Shown: positions 52,409-60,976 of the stretch, one piece after another
How positions within the stretch are numbered: the stretch's first letter is position 1
Layout: the number at the start of each line of letters is the position of its first letter
NCBI RefSeq assembly: GCF_022808715.1
Contig: NZ_JAKZKX010000015.1
Location: forward strand, 27,007 to 91,006
Source: Fundidesulfovibrio agrisoli
GTDB lineage: Bacteria; Desulfobacterota; Desulfovibrionia; Desulfovibrionales; Desulfovibrionaceae
Direction: 5' to 3'
DNA length: 64,000 nucleotides
Notes under the pieces: model-generated
Told to the model about the DNA's origin: nothing
Seen by the model: the letters and a program-made list of their open reading frames with translations, nothing else
Databases searched by the model: none
Translations under genes and position numbers: made by a program

Positions 52409-52876
52409 GTGTGAACGGCCCGGTGAAGTGGTTGAGTCCGAGGTGACGGCCTGCATTTCCAAACAAATGGAATTAGGCAGTGGTGGCGCGGCAGTTGAGC
52501 GAGGAGCATGGCCTCTCTGAAGCTCTCTATAAAAGCTGTCGTATGCGATTATGCGTTGGACGTCGCTGAATGGATCGGTAAACAAACCAAGGGAAGCCTG
52601 GAACTTTTCGCTAACGAGCGTGAGGACTCTAGAGTGCTCCAGGTGGCAGCGTCTCTGTAAGAGAGACACCGGGATGATGCGAATCAAAACGGCAACGAAG
52701 ACAACCTCCCCCAGTAATAATGGGGACGGTAGGTCTTCAACTCATACAAAATCAAACAATCTTTCGGACTTCGTGTCCGTCAACACAAAAAATCACAGAA
52801 TCCTGGTATCGCCGGATGCGGGACAACCGCACGTCCGGAAATTAACGGGGCTTGGAATTAATCCATTCTACCGTGA
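52409..52876 (+). ncRNA. ORF-less group II intron-like RNA
   Basis: It begins with GTGTG (52409), the usual 5' end of group II introns, just after a GTACC/GGGTAC hairpin. Near the end, 52811-52838 folds like domain V: CCGGA/TCCGG lower stem, a CG bulge, TGCGG/CCGCA upper stem with a GACAA loop. A domain VI-like hairpin with CTACC follows (52845-52871). No intron-encoded RT is inside, so it would need help in trans. The lower triad pairing is imperfect and the 3' end is uncertain. Confidence 0.45.
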
Positions 52877-53512
52877 GCTGTTCAGCTCTGCATCTTTGCC
52901 GGGGCAGGGCTGGGCAGCTTCAAATCGTCGAAATGCATTGCTAAAAGGGGTGTTCATAACCATGAATACCCCCTTTTCCTGTCGTTTGAGCAGAAAATTG
53001 CTGAATTTACTGAAAATTACTCAGTTTTAGGCGGTTTTAACGCGTTTGAAGGCAGGTTTCTGCCATTGGCTGCGCTGCATTTGCTGAAATTGGGCTGAGC
53101 CGCAGGTTTACAATGCTCTGACGCTGGGTAGGGCCGGTTGAACATCCCTCCATCAGCCTGATCCCGGTTCCCATCCTCGTAAGCATCCCAGCATCGTTCC
53201 TGCTCAAGATCACCAGCTCATCGTTCGCATCTCCGAAGCACCCCAGCTCAGCCCCAAAATCAAGCTCCAAACTTCGCTCCTACTGGGAGTTCTCCCTCTT
53301 GGGCAGGGTCCTGGCCCCGAAACTGGTCAAAAGCCCAGGAAGACCCCATTCCGCCCCAACGTACGTTTTCAGCTGACTGTACGCCACAGGAACAGCGAAG
53401 AACTGCGCCACTTAACAGCCAACAACACGAGGTTTCGTGCTTACGACGTTCGTTTATAGCAAAGAATTACAGATATATAAGTACATAACCCTTTCACATA
53501 AGGAGAACTGGT

Positions 53513-53872
53513 ATGGCTAAGAAGCAACAGATTGAAGGTGAGGAGTCCAAGAGGTTCGAGTCGAAATACAATCCGACTATCCTCAAACAACTCATCAGCG
53601 AGAAGCTCAATGCTGCTCAGATTATGGAACGCATGGGCATCAAGCATAAGCAGGTGCTCAAGCAATACATCCTGCGTCTGTGCAGCGAAGAGAAGATTTA
53701 TCATGATGTTGACGGACTTTATACGAAGTCTACGACCCGTCCTCGGGTGAACACAAAAGGTCAGCTCGTGCTGAACTTGGAGAGTTTTCTGCCGGAGCAC
53801 ATAGAAGTGCAGCCCGGAGACGAATTCTCCGTCGCCTATGAAGATGACAAGCTCATCTTGATGAAGGTGTGA
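53513..53872 (+). CDS. HTH plus AbrB-like tail protein (family member 3)
   Basis: AAGGAGAA precedes the ATG. The 119-residue protein has the same layout as that at 42,784: a helical HTH-like part (LKQLISEKLNAAQIMERMGI, KHKQVLKQYILRLCSE) and a beta tail (RPRVNTKGQLVLNLESFLPE, then VQPGDEFSVAYEDDKLILMK). It lies upstream of the recombinases and could regulate them. A terminator follows. Confidence 0.6.
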   Translation: MAKKQQIEGEESKRFESKYNPTILKQLISEKLNAAQIMERMGIKHKQVLKQYILRLCSEEKIYHDVDGLYTKSTTRPRVNTKGQLVLNLESFLPEHIEVQPGDEFSVAYEDDKLILMKV

Positions 53873-53885
53873 CGGTCAATGCCGG

Positions 53886-53917
53886 AAAAGCCATGCCCAA
53901 AGCGGTAATGGCTTTTT
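53886..53917 (+). terminator. Terminator after family member 3
   Basis: AAAAGCCAT/ATGGCTTTTT stem with a 13-base loop; the T-run is part of the right arm. Confidence 0.7.
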
Positions 53918-54116
53918 CGTTTCAGGACGTGCGTAAAGTGCGTCAAGAAGGAAAGTACGGTATTGCCCAAGAACGTGGATTGGGAAAATCCGGGAAGTCT
54001 AAAGAACTCAACCGGATATCCTCAGAACTGCGTTTGGCCCAGGTGTAGGGGACGTTTTGAAAGAACGATTTCAAAGCGTTTCTGTAGCTAAAGCCGGATT
54101 CAGGAGGTGTTTCGCA

Positions 54117-54674
54117 ATGAAGGTCGGACCTTTCACTGAAATGAAGCATGTGAAAGCGATCAAAAAGATTCTTGCGGATCGACCGCGTGACCGCATGCTT
54201 TTCATCTTTGGAATTAATGCAGGACTCCGAGTGCAGGACATACTTGCTCTTCGAGTTAAGGACGTCTCGTCAGTCAAAGTCGGTGATCGTATTTCGATCA
54301 TTGAAAAGAAGACGGGCAAGGAAAACGTCCTGATGATGAACTCTGAAATCAAGGCTGCGCTGGACATCTACTTGTCTACTGCGAAGCCGAAAGAGGATCA
54401 CTACCTGTTTAAGTCTCGCAAGGGCAAGAACTATCCCCTGTCCACTTATGCCGTCACTATGATGGTCAAAAGGTGGGCTGCGGAGATCAACGTAAAAGGA
54501 AACTACGGTGCGCATACTTTGCGCAAGACGTGGTGCTACTTTCAGCGGAAGCAATATGGTGTGAGTTGGGAGGTCATCGCGAAGCGGTTGAATCATTCAA
54601 GTCCGTCAGTAACACGACGTTACTTGGGTGTGCAGGCCGAAGAGGTCGAAGAAATCCTGCTCAATGCAGTTTAA
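54117..54674 (+). CDS. Minimal tyrosine recombinase (catalytic domain only)
   Basis: The ATG at 54117 follows CAGGAGG. The 185 residues hold just the catalytic domain: Arg in AGLRVQDILALRV, HTLRKTWCY, KRLNHSSPSVTRRYLG with the tyrosine nucleophile. The usual N-terminal core-binding domain is absent, so it may act with the full-length integrase downstream or as an inversion or resolution enzyme. Confidence 0.82.
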   Translation: MKVGPFTEMKHVKAIKKILADRPRDRMLFIFGINAGLRVQDILALRVKDVSSVKVGDRISIIEKKTGKENVLMMNSEIKAALDIYLSTAKPKEDHYLFKSRKGKNYPLSTYAVTMMVKRWAAEINVKGNYGAHTLRKTWCYFQRKQYGVSWEVIAKRLNHSSPSVTRRYLGVQAEEVEEILLNAV

Positions 54675-54683
54675 CCTTTGGCA

Positions 54684-54702
54684 GGGGCGAAAGCCCCTTT
54701 TG
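54684..54702 (+). terminator. Terminator after the minimal recombinase
   Basis: GGGGC-GAAA-GCCCC followed by TTTTG; a GNRA-loop hairpin. Confidence 0.75.
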
Positions 54703-54719
54703 TTGAATGAGAGGACATT

Positions 54720-54941
54720 ATGAAAACGTATTATCAAGGTACTTACAGCCATCCGTTGGTTGCTGTCGATGTTGAACGTTTACTTCGTATGCTTGATCGG
54801 ATGCCTGGGTTGCAGGTCATGACCCAGGTTACCTGTGAGGATGAATTTCCTCTGGCGGACGAGGAAGATGGTCATATCGCGGAGTTGCTGCATAAGATTG
54901 GCGATGTTGGGTTTCGAGTTCATTTGAAATCCAAGAAATAG
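54720..54941 (+). CDS. Small hypothetical protein between the recombinases
   Basis: The 73-residue product (VAVDVERLLRMLDRMPGLQV...) is acidic with a basic end. It sits between two recombinase genes, where excisionases are often found, but no excisionase motif is seen. Confidence 0.5.
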   Translation: MKTYYQGTYSHPLVAVDVERLLRMLDRMPGLQVMTQVTCEDEFPLADEEDGHIAELLHKIGDVGFRVHLKSKK

Positions 54942-55019
54942 CATCGTCTTGTTTGGGGTGATCATGGGATCACTTCAGCTTCATCATCATTTCCAACACA
55001 TAGCACGTGGAGGTGTAGC

Positions 55020-56168
55020 ATGGGCGTCTATCAACGTGATGGTCGCTTTTTGGTCTATTGGCATGAGAATGGAAAGCGTCGTGACAAGAGTTTTGGCCGT
55101 GGTGAGAAGGCCCAGGCCCTGGCTGAAGCCTTTGACCAGGCTGTCAGGCAGGCCGGGGAAGCAAGTGCTCCTGTTCCTGATCCGGTAGGGTTTGTTCCTG
55201 AAGCATCTTCGGAAGGGAATGCCGAAGGAGATGGCCAGGACGAGGAAGCTGATCCTGAACCAGCTCCGATTCCTGTGAAAGACAGGGGCGGTGGGATCAC
55301 CTTCGGTGAGTTATCGAAGATGTACCTGAACCACCTTCGGGTGTCAGGGCGGACGGAAAAACACATCGTCACTCTGGCTGGGTTGCTCAAGAGCATGTTC
55401 TTCCCGTTGATCAGTAAAGACAGACCCGCCTCATCCATCACCTACCTTGACGACATCGTTCCTTTCATCAGGTGCATGCAGGGTGAAAGCGAGCAGACGA
55501 AGCAGCCTCGAGCACAGGCAACGGTGAATCGGTACGGGGATTACCTCGGGGCAATCTTCAACTTCGGTGTCGAAAACGAATTGATTCCGTCAAACCCCAT
55601 CAAGAAGCGGAAGAAGTCCAGGGAAAAGCCCAGGAACGTTCAGCTCACAGTCGAGGATGCAAAGATGATTATGGAGCACGCGGAGCCTCACATCAAGTGG
55701 GCGATGGAAGTGTGCTTCAGCCTCGGGACAAGGCCGGGTGTCTCCGAGTTACTCTCACTCAGATGGGAGAATGTGGATTTTGTGAAGAGCACGGTCCGCA
55801 TCTACGCAACGAAGACCAAGACGTTCCGCACGGTCCCATTGAATCCGACCTTCCTGGAACGCATGAAGGCCATGAAGGAGCAAGCGAAATCCCCTTGTGT
55901 CATCGAATTTAGGGGGAAGCCCGTAACGACGATCCGTAAGTCCTTCAACAACGCTTGTGAACTTGCGGGGATCACATACCCTGTGAGGATGTATGATCTT
56001 CGGCATCTCTTCGCGACGACCATGCTCAGCAACGGTGCTGATCTTGCCGCCGTGTCCAAGTTGATGGGGCATAGCACGATCAAGATGACGGCGGACGTTT
56101 ATTATCACTACTTGGAAGGTGAGAAAGAACGCGCCGTGAGCACGTTGCCGAGCTTGGTTGCCGTGTAA
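55020..56168 (+). CDS. int: Tyrosine recombinase (probable island integrase)
   Basis: A full-length phage-type integrase of 382 residues. An arm-binding-like start (MGVYQRDGRFLVYWHENGKR) is followed by an acidic, Pro-rich linker (60-95), a core-binding domain (FGELSKMYLNHLRVSGRTEK) and the catalytic domain: Arg in LGTRPGVSELLSL, YDLRHLFATTML, LMGHSTIKMTADVYYHY with the Tyr. It points toward the right att site 4.2 kb away, and is the likely enzyme for the tRNA-Ala insertion. Confidence 0.9.
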   Translation: MGVYQRDGRFLVYWHENGKRRDKSFGRGEKAQALAEAFDQAVRQAGEASAPVPDPVGFVPEASSEGNAEGDGQDEEADPEPAPIPVKDRGGGITFGELSKMYLNHLRVSGRTEKHIVTLAGLLKSMFFPLISKDRPASSITYLDDIVPFIRCMQGESEQTKQPRAQATVNRYGDYLGAIFNFGVENELIPSNPIKKRKKSREKPRNVQLTVEDAKMIMEHAEPHIKWAMEVCFSLGTRPGVSELLSLRWENVDFVKSTVRIYATKTKTFRTVPLNPTFLERMKAMKEQAKSPCVIEFRGKPVTTIRKSFNNACELAGITYPVRMYDLRHLFATTMLSNGADLAAVSKLMGHSTIKMTADVYYHYLEGEKERAVSTLPSLVAV

Positions 56169-56178
56169 CACTTTAGCA

Positions 56179-56206
56179 GGGGACGGGGTAACTCCCGCCC
56201 CTTTTT
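56179..56206 (+). terminator. Terminator after the integrase
   Basis: GGGGaCGGG/CCCGcCCC stem with a 6-base loop followed by five T. Confidence 0.8.
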
Positions 56207-56220
56207 GATTGGAGGCGATC

Positions 56221-56487
56221 ATGTCCACAGTTGAAGGAAGATGCTATTGTGATATTTGCAAGAAGTATATATCTGACATTGATGAATTTACTGGAACTGC
56301 GTTGTCATTTGAAAACGATAAGCATATCTGCAAAAAATGTGTTGAATATTATATTGAAAAGTCTGGAGAAAAGCAGGTTGTAAGCCTTGAGCAGGTGGAG
56401 GAGTTTGTGAAAGAGAACGGCAACAGATTGAAAAAGGACAAGTCTGCTGCGGATAGCGTTTTGGACGAACTGTTGAAAGACAGTTGA
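56221..56487 (+). CDS. Small zinc-finger-like protein
   Basis: GGAGGCGATC precedes the ATG. 88 residues with CYCDICKKYISD and HICKKCVEYY, a four-Cys treble-clef-like pattern, and a charged helical tail. No family assigned. Confidence 0.55.
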   Translation: MSTVEGRCYCDICKKYISDIDEFTGTALSFENDKHICKKCVEYYIEKSGEKQVVSLEQVEEFVKENGNRLKKDKSAADSVLDELLKDS

Positions 56488-56580
56488 TTGGCCTTTGCAG
56501 GATATGGGTAAGAGGATCAGTCCGGTAGCGCGGTCTGGTCCCCTTTCTGTTTCAAAAGCATAAATCAAAGGAAGGACGAT

Positions 56581-56760
56581 ATGAGTCGGGCAGAACAGTG
56601 CTGGGAATGCGGCCAGCCTTATGAACCGTCAGCCAATGATAGATGCAAAACAATGTGCCCTGTTTGCTATGAGATGAGGCGCATCCCAGACTATCTGAAA
56701 CAGGATGCGGAAAAGTGCGTTGAGTCCGTGGACCTCAATATTGGTGAAACGCTGACATAG
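56581..56760 (+). CDS. Small zinc-ribbon protein (59 aa)
   Basis: AAGGAAGGA precedes the ATG. The product contains CWECGQPYEPS and MCPVCYEMRRIP, a C-x2-C...C-x2-C ribbon, and an acidic end. Second of two tandem Cys-rich small proteins after the integrase. From here to 57,055 there is no other gene. Confidence 0.5.
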   Translation: MSRAEQCWECGQPYEPSANDRCKTMCPVCYEMRRIPDYLKQDAEKCVESVDLNIGETLT

Positions 56761-57055
56761 TAGAGAAGTGTCGAAGAGGGGATCAGGCCGGTGATTCGGT
56801 CTGGGCCCTGTTTTTTCCCTACGAGAGGGGTGAGGCGGGGGATCTGGAAGAGCGAAGTGCATCGAAACCAAACGTGCAAGCGCCTTCGCATTTGAGAGTC
56901 CTGCCGAAAACAGCGCGTCTTGGTTGACCCTGAAAGGAGGGAGGTCTAGAAGGATTTTACGGTCTTTCCGAGGTGACGCGATAGTTGAATTCTAAACGAG
57001 GATGTTGCTTCCCGCACAGTTTCATTCCGCACCAAGCTTAGAGCAAGGAGCACGC

Positions 57056-58267
57056 ATGGGATTCTTTAAGTATTTGAGAAAGAATGTCGTAGATTGGCAT
57101 GAAAATGTTAATAAAGTCACTCAGGGGAGGGCACGAGATCAAACAACATTGGCGGGTGATTCTGGTGAAGAGTTTGTTAAGCGTCTTTTAGGTCATAAGA
57201 ATTTTTCTAAGGGCGGAGGAGGGTTGATGCTCTCCAACAAGCGCGTACCAATTCACGAAACAGGGAAAAGAGAAATTGACTTCATAGTTATTACACAAAA
57301 AAAGATTCATATTGTTGAGGTGAAAAACTGGAGTGGCCGTATACATGGAAAAATCAATGATGACATGTGGACGAAAGAATCTGGTTTTATGTGTGAGCCG
57401 GGAGATGTGAGACAGTGTGCGAATTTAGTTTTTGATAATTATAAAAAGTCTAAGGTTTTGTCTAGTTTTTTAAATGGTATTGGCTATGACGTTGTTCCGG
57501 AGCAGATTGAACACAAGGTTTTTTTTGTGGATACAGTCAGGGGCGATGGGTCAATTAGGCTACACATGGATAGGTCGATAGAAGAGTCGCCCTATGTTAT
57601 AACAACACCAAAGCTTGATTTCTACCTGAACATTGATCAGGCAAATAATGTTGACGATGCCTCCTATTTTACGCGTGTTGCAATTGAATTGGCTGACAGA
57701 CTGTTAGAATATATTCTCGGGGAAGAGGTTGCTGGGCGTCTTGCCGACGGATTGTTGGGGCGGGTTGGCAAGGAACAACACAAAAAATTGCTTGAAGACT
57801 TTAAATGTTTACCTACGTGGGACCATGTAAAAATCTTCGGAGGTGATGTTCTTCGGGGGGATATTATGGGTCACTATGGAAAATACGGCAATGACTGGAA
57901 GAATATGTTCATTGACAACTCAGGAATTGATATTGCTCGTGTAGGGAGAATAAAAAATTCGATTGCTGAAAGAAACTGTAATGATTTGTCTAGTAAAGGC
58001 ATGTCTTTGCTTCGTAGCATGTTGATGGGGAACATGCCTCTTGTTTTGCACCAAAGCCTGAAGGAAATCATTTTTGGCTTACATGAACGACTTGAGAACA
58101 TTCCAACTAACATGGCGAGAGGGAATGTTGAGTATAGTTTGCGGTTTAAGCCGGCAGGTAGCCCGACGGAAGTTGGGCTAGAGATGCCAACGATTACAGA
58201 AATACGCTATGGTAATCGTCAAGCTCACCTGCATTGGCTTTTTAACAATGTTGTTCCTCGGAAGTAA
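57056..58267 (+). CDS. NERD-domain nuclease-related protein
   Basis: The 403-residue protein starts behind AAGGAG; the upstream extension of the frame is not supported. Residues ~35-150 are a NERD domain: DSGEEFVKRLLG, then GKREIDFIVITQKKIHIVEV followed by KNWSGRI, i.e. the D...E-x-K nuclease triad of the PD-(D/E)XK fold. The remaining 250 residues are unrecognised helical sequence. NERD proteins occur in defence islands. It faces the J-protein gene with no gap. Confidence 0.75.
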   Translation: MGFFKYLRKNVVDWHENVNKVTQGRARDQTTLAGDSGEEFVKRLLGHKNFSKGGGGLMLSNKRVPIHETGKREIDFIVITQKKIHIVEVKNWSGRIHGKINDDMWTKESGFMCEPGDVRQCANLVFDNYKKSKVLSSFLNGIGYDVVPEQIEHKVFFVDTVRGDGSIRLHMDRSIEESPYVITTPKLDFYLNIDQANNVDDASYFTRVAIELADRLLEYILGEEVAGRLADGLLGRVGKEQHKKLLEDFKCLPTWDHVKIFGGDVLRGDIMGHYGKYGNDWKNMFIDNSGIDIARVGRIKNSIAERNCNDLSSKGMSLLRSMLMGNMPLVLHQSLKEIIFGLHERLENIPTNMARGNVEYSLRFKPAGSPTEVGLEMPTITEIRYGNRQAHLHWLFNNVVPRK

Positions 58268-58268
58268 G

Positions 58269-58766
58269 TCATGTGGCATGTTTGCTGAGCAAGTACTGGT
58301 ATGCGTTGTTTAATTCTTTGGCTTTTTCTTCAGCAAGTAGTTTGAACTCATCCCCAAGGTGCTCGACTTTGTCAGGATGATATTTCGATATTTTTTGTTT
58401 ATAAGCCTTTTTGATGTCTTCAGTAGAGAAATATGTCCCGAGGCCAAGCAGTCCAATGTATTTCATTTCTACAAGATGATCAGGATCAGGGCCGGGGTTT
58501 TCATCGTTATCTTCCCCCCTTCGGTGCCCATCGTATTGGCCACTTTCGTATTTTTGTTTAGTATGTTCGCTATTTTTTGAAGATTCTCCCGTGCTTGACG
58601 GTCTATTGCGTTTGTAATCTTTTCTAAATCCCAAAATATTGAGCAAAAACTTTGGAGGATGTACGATGCATGCTCCTAAAATGAGTCCGGCAACGGTGTA
58701 TTGGTCGAAGCCAAACAAATAAATAAATATAAGTATGCCTACGGCATAAAAAAATATCGAAGTCAT
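58269..58766 (-). CDS. Membrane-anchored J-domain protein
   Basis: The 165-residue protein has an N-terminal membrane segment (FFYAVGILIFIYLFGF, with a second hydrophobic stretch), a polar linker and a C-terminal J domain: STEDIKKAYKQKISKYHPDK with the HPD tripeptide, then LLAEEKAKELNNAYQYL. It would recruit DnaK at the membrane. Its stop is one base from the NERD gene stop (convergent). Confidence 0.8.
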   Translation of the reverse strand: MTSIFFYAVGILIFIYLFGFDQYTVAGLILGACIVHPPKFLLNILGFRKDYKRNRPSSTGESSKNSEHTKQKYESGQYDGHRRGEDNDENPGPDPDHLVEMKYIGLLGLGTYFSTEDIKKAYKQKISKYHPDKVEHLGDEFKLLAEEKAKELNNAYQYLLSKHAT

Positions 58767-58831
58767 ATCCTAACCCTTCCCATGCTGTGCCAGTTGATGC
58801 ATCTGCTGTATTGGCATAATTTGCAGGCGTG

Positions 58832-58997
58832 TCATGAGCGCACCTCGTTCATTTGACCTGGCGAGTTTCTTCGGGCCACTTGATTCTTGAGGGTGGCCCT
58901 CTGGTTCAGGTTGTTGCCGATCATTCCCGCGTAGGCCTTGAGGGCCATCTTCTCCAGGCTTGAGTGGGGCAGACCTCGTTGTAGTGCCTGCGCAGTC
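58832..58997 (-). pseudogene. Remnant of an IS3-family transposase (OrfB end)
   Basis: On the minus strand LRRHYNEV and, after a frameshift, PHSSLEKMALKAYAGMI recall the C-terminal W-R-x-YN-x2-RPHSSL end of IS3 OrfB proteins. Only ~55 codons survive. The region to 59,507 shows no other gene. Confidence 0.45.
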
Positions 58998-59507
58998 CTC
59001 AATCTAACCCCACTAACTAAATGTACATGTTCTCTCCTCTGTTGTTAAACTGAAGGGGCATTCCTTCAAATGCCAGGAAAAGGCCACCTTGAGCTCTCTG
59101 AACTAGGCAAGTGGGTCTTCGCGTAGCCCTGAGAAGCTCTCTCGGTGCCATTGATATGGCCATTCGCCGAGGGCAGGGGCCTGTTGCTCGCGGAACGCGG
59201 TTTCCCGTGGTGAATAGCCATGAGAGAGCGGTTTATATGTTCGAGTGGGCCCGGTGACCTGGGGGAGCTGCGAGGTGTCCAGATAGATGGCGAAAAGCAG
59301 CAACTTTTGTCGAAATTTGGCTTCGCTGATTATCGAACAACTCGCGTACCTGTTGAGCTTTGCCATGACTTGGCCTAGGCAGGGTAAGCCCCTGCTGCTC
59401 TGGTGACCCATATTATTTGGGGAGAAAGATTGGATGTCATGGGTCAAAAACTTTCGGTGTCGTGAAACAACAGTTGATGCTCTAAGGCGATGAAGCACTT
59501 CTTCTTA

Positions 59508-59684
59508 TTAATTTAGGATCTTTAATGCGTGTAGTACCTCTGACCCAGGGCCTTCCTCATAATATGGACAATCTTTCGCACAGTCAGAGTTGACCTTCTG
59601 TCTTTTGTTTGAAATAGTTCTTTTATCACAGGTTTGTAGGCCATCACCCGAGAAGTGAATGCATGTCTCGCGTATTTTTTCCAT
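59508..59684 (-). CDS. Small Cys-rich protein (58 aa)
   Basis: A GAGG site precedes the ATG at 59684. The product has CIHFSGDGLQTCDKR and SDCAKDCPYYEE: four to five cysteines probably binding a metal. Follows the small membrane protein gene on the same strand. Confidence 0.45.
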   Translation of the reverse strand: MEKIRETCIHFSGDGLQTCDKRTISNKRQKVNSDCAKDCPYYEEGPGSEVLHALKILN

Positions 59685-59769
59685 TCTTAAATACCTCGTT
59701 TGAAATCTAGTCAATAATATTATTCAGCAGGTGCAGCAAGCATCACCTGTAACTCGCGCAGAATATTTT

Positions 59770-59889
59770 CTAGCGTTTAAGTCTTATAAAATAAAAAATT
59801 GCTACAGCTGCTGCTCCAGGCCACGCTCCCCAGAAATAAAAAGCATAAAAAATTCCAGCTCCCCACAGCATATATTCAATAGGTGCCAT
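59770..59889 (-). CDS. Small membrane protein (39 aa)
   Basis: AGAGGTAGTC precedes the ATG. The peptide is nearly all hydrophobic and aromatic (MLWGAGIFYAFYFWGAWPGA) ending in FIRLKR. It probably spans the membrane once or as a hairpin. No family recognised. Confidence 0.42.
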   Translation of the reverse strand: MAPIEYMLWGAGIFYAFYFWGAWPGAAAVAIFYFIRLKR

Positions 59890-60362
59890 GACTACCTCTA
59901 AAAAAGTGACCTCCGGATTTCTCTTGGGAATCCTAATTCTTGGATGCTGGTCTAGCCTTTGGTGACCATGATCATGATGTTAACGCCTTTCACAGGCGCT
60001 GGCGGTTATCATTTTGTGGCATATGGTCAGATTGCTGTCCAGGTGTCTTGCCCGCTCAGCACCACCTGAACAGCGCGCATACGGATGCCTTTCTGAGCCT
60101 TGGCGGACAACTAGCGAGATCGATTGTGACCATGTCCGTTTAGGTCATTGAAGTTTTTTCGTGGGTTGCTAACTGCGCGTGTCCACTTGGCTGCCTTGTG
60201 ACTTTCTAACCACAGCACCGCCACCTACGCAACCACTGCCGTTGGCTGGCCGTTGGCAGGACCGCCACTGAAAGCCACATTTCCGTTGGCAGACGCCAAA
60301 ATGTTACGTTGGCAACCGTTGGCTGGCTAGCCAAAGTCTAATAATTTCAGCGTGCTGCTGGC

Positions 60363-60408
60363 ATGGCATTCAAGAGGTCGTCGGTTCGATTCCGTCCAGC
60401 TCCACCAC
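60363..60408 (+). repeat. attR: right copy of the 46-bp tRNA-Ala repeat
   Basis: Identical to 33,547-33,592. It holds only the 3' part of the tRNA (no D-arm or 5' acceptor strand), so it is not a functional tRNA gene. It marks the right end of the island. Confidence 0.95.
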
Positions 60409-60424
60409 ACATTTCCCAAAGAAT

Positions 60425-60465
60425 AAGGCCGGTTAGGTAACCCTAGCCGGCCTTCTTCTTTTCCC
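60425..60465 (+). terminator. Long hairpin after attR, probable original tRNA terminator
   Basis: AAGGCCGGTTAGG/CCCTAGCCGGCCTT stem, loop TAA, followed by CTTCTTTTCC. Position relative to the repeat matches the terminator after the intact tRNA at 33,600. Confidence 0.75.
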
Positions 60466-60484
60466 GAATTCAAGCGGTGTCACC
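60432..60484 (+). repeat. Imperfect ~52-bp repeat, left copy
   Basis: Shares CCTTCTTCTTTTCC-GAATT-AAG-CGGTGTCACC order with 63,631-63,682 (roughly 80% matching by eye). On the minus strand the sequence following the repeat reads GDIMGDTA-stop, as at the ends of some tRNA-targeting integrases. The 490 bases to the next gene hold nothing further, apart from a short helical fragment near 60,770-60,855. Confidence 0.55.
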
Positions 60485-60976
60485 CATGATGTCACCCACC
60501 CCCCGGATGACATGGAAATCCCAGCGCGTTATGCCTGGAGTTGGTTTCCTGGAGGGCAACGTCTGCACGTAGCATGGAGCATGGTCAAACTTCATATGTG
60601 GTAAAACTTATGGAGGCAGGCGAACAGCGGATTGACCCAGGCTGCGCACAAAAATAGAAAGTATGAAGCTTCTGAGGCAAGTGAGGGGCAAGGGTTAGCT
60701 TTGGCAACAGCATGAGGGCAACAAAATCGCTTCAACTAAGCTTCAAAAATTGAAAGGTAATGAGATCCATAGTATTATGTCTGAGCACCGGCAGGAGTTC
60801 CGTACCAAGCTTGAGTCGCTGCGGGGTGAGTTGGAGCAGGTATTTAAACTATAGAACGGAAAGCTATTCGGTCAGTTTGAACAAGCTAACAATTGCTGGT
60901 CATAATTAACTTTTCCAGAGTTTCGAATGGGTAAAGATCATCTGGTTTCTATCATTTAGCATGGAGGAACAAAATT

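Larger units (their letters stand above)
33593..60408. mobile_element. Integrated genomic island at tRNA-Ala (~26.8 kb)
   Basis: It is bounded by the 46-bp repeats and starts where the host's high-G+C codon use stops. It contains two tyrosine recombinases (54.1 and 55.0 kb), a DUF927 replication-type protein, an XRE regulator, several small Cys-rich proteins and defence-type cargo. No relaxase, type IV secretion, capsid, terminase or tail gene is recognisable, so it is probably mobilised by a helper (satellite-like) or is a replicating integrative element. The repeat supports mobility; current activity is unknown. Confidence 0.9.

Noticed and set aside
52551..53030. A 159-codon plus-strand frame
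   Set aside because: It runs through the group II intron-like RNA and has no motif or ribosome site.
59100..59500. Transposase or other gene in the region after the IS3 remnant
   Set aside because: The minus-strand frame of 131 codons has no recognisable motif, no ribosome site and mixed composition.
60363..60408. Second tRNA-Ala gene
   Set aside because: Only the anticodon loop to CCA is present; the 5' half is missing. It is the att duplication.
60770..60855. Short helical frame (MSEHRQEFRTKLESLRGELE)
   Set aside because: Only ~25 codons with no ribosome site; probably a remnant of a larger gene, not enough to annotate.
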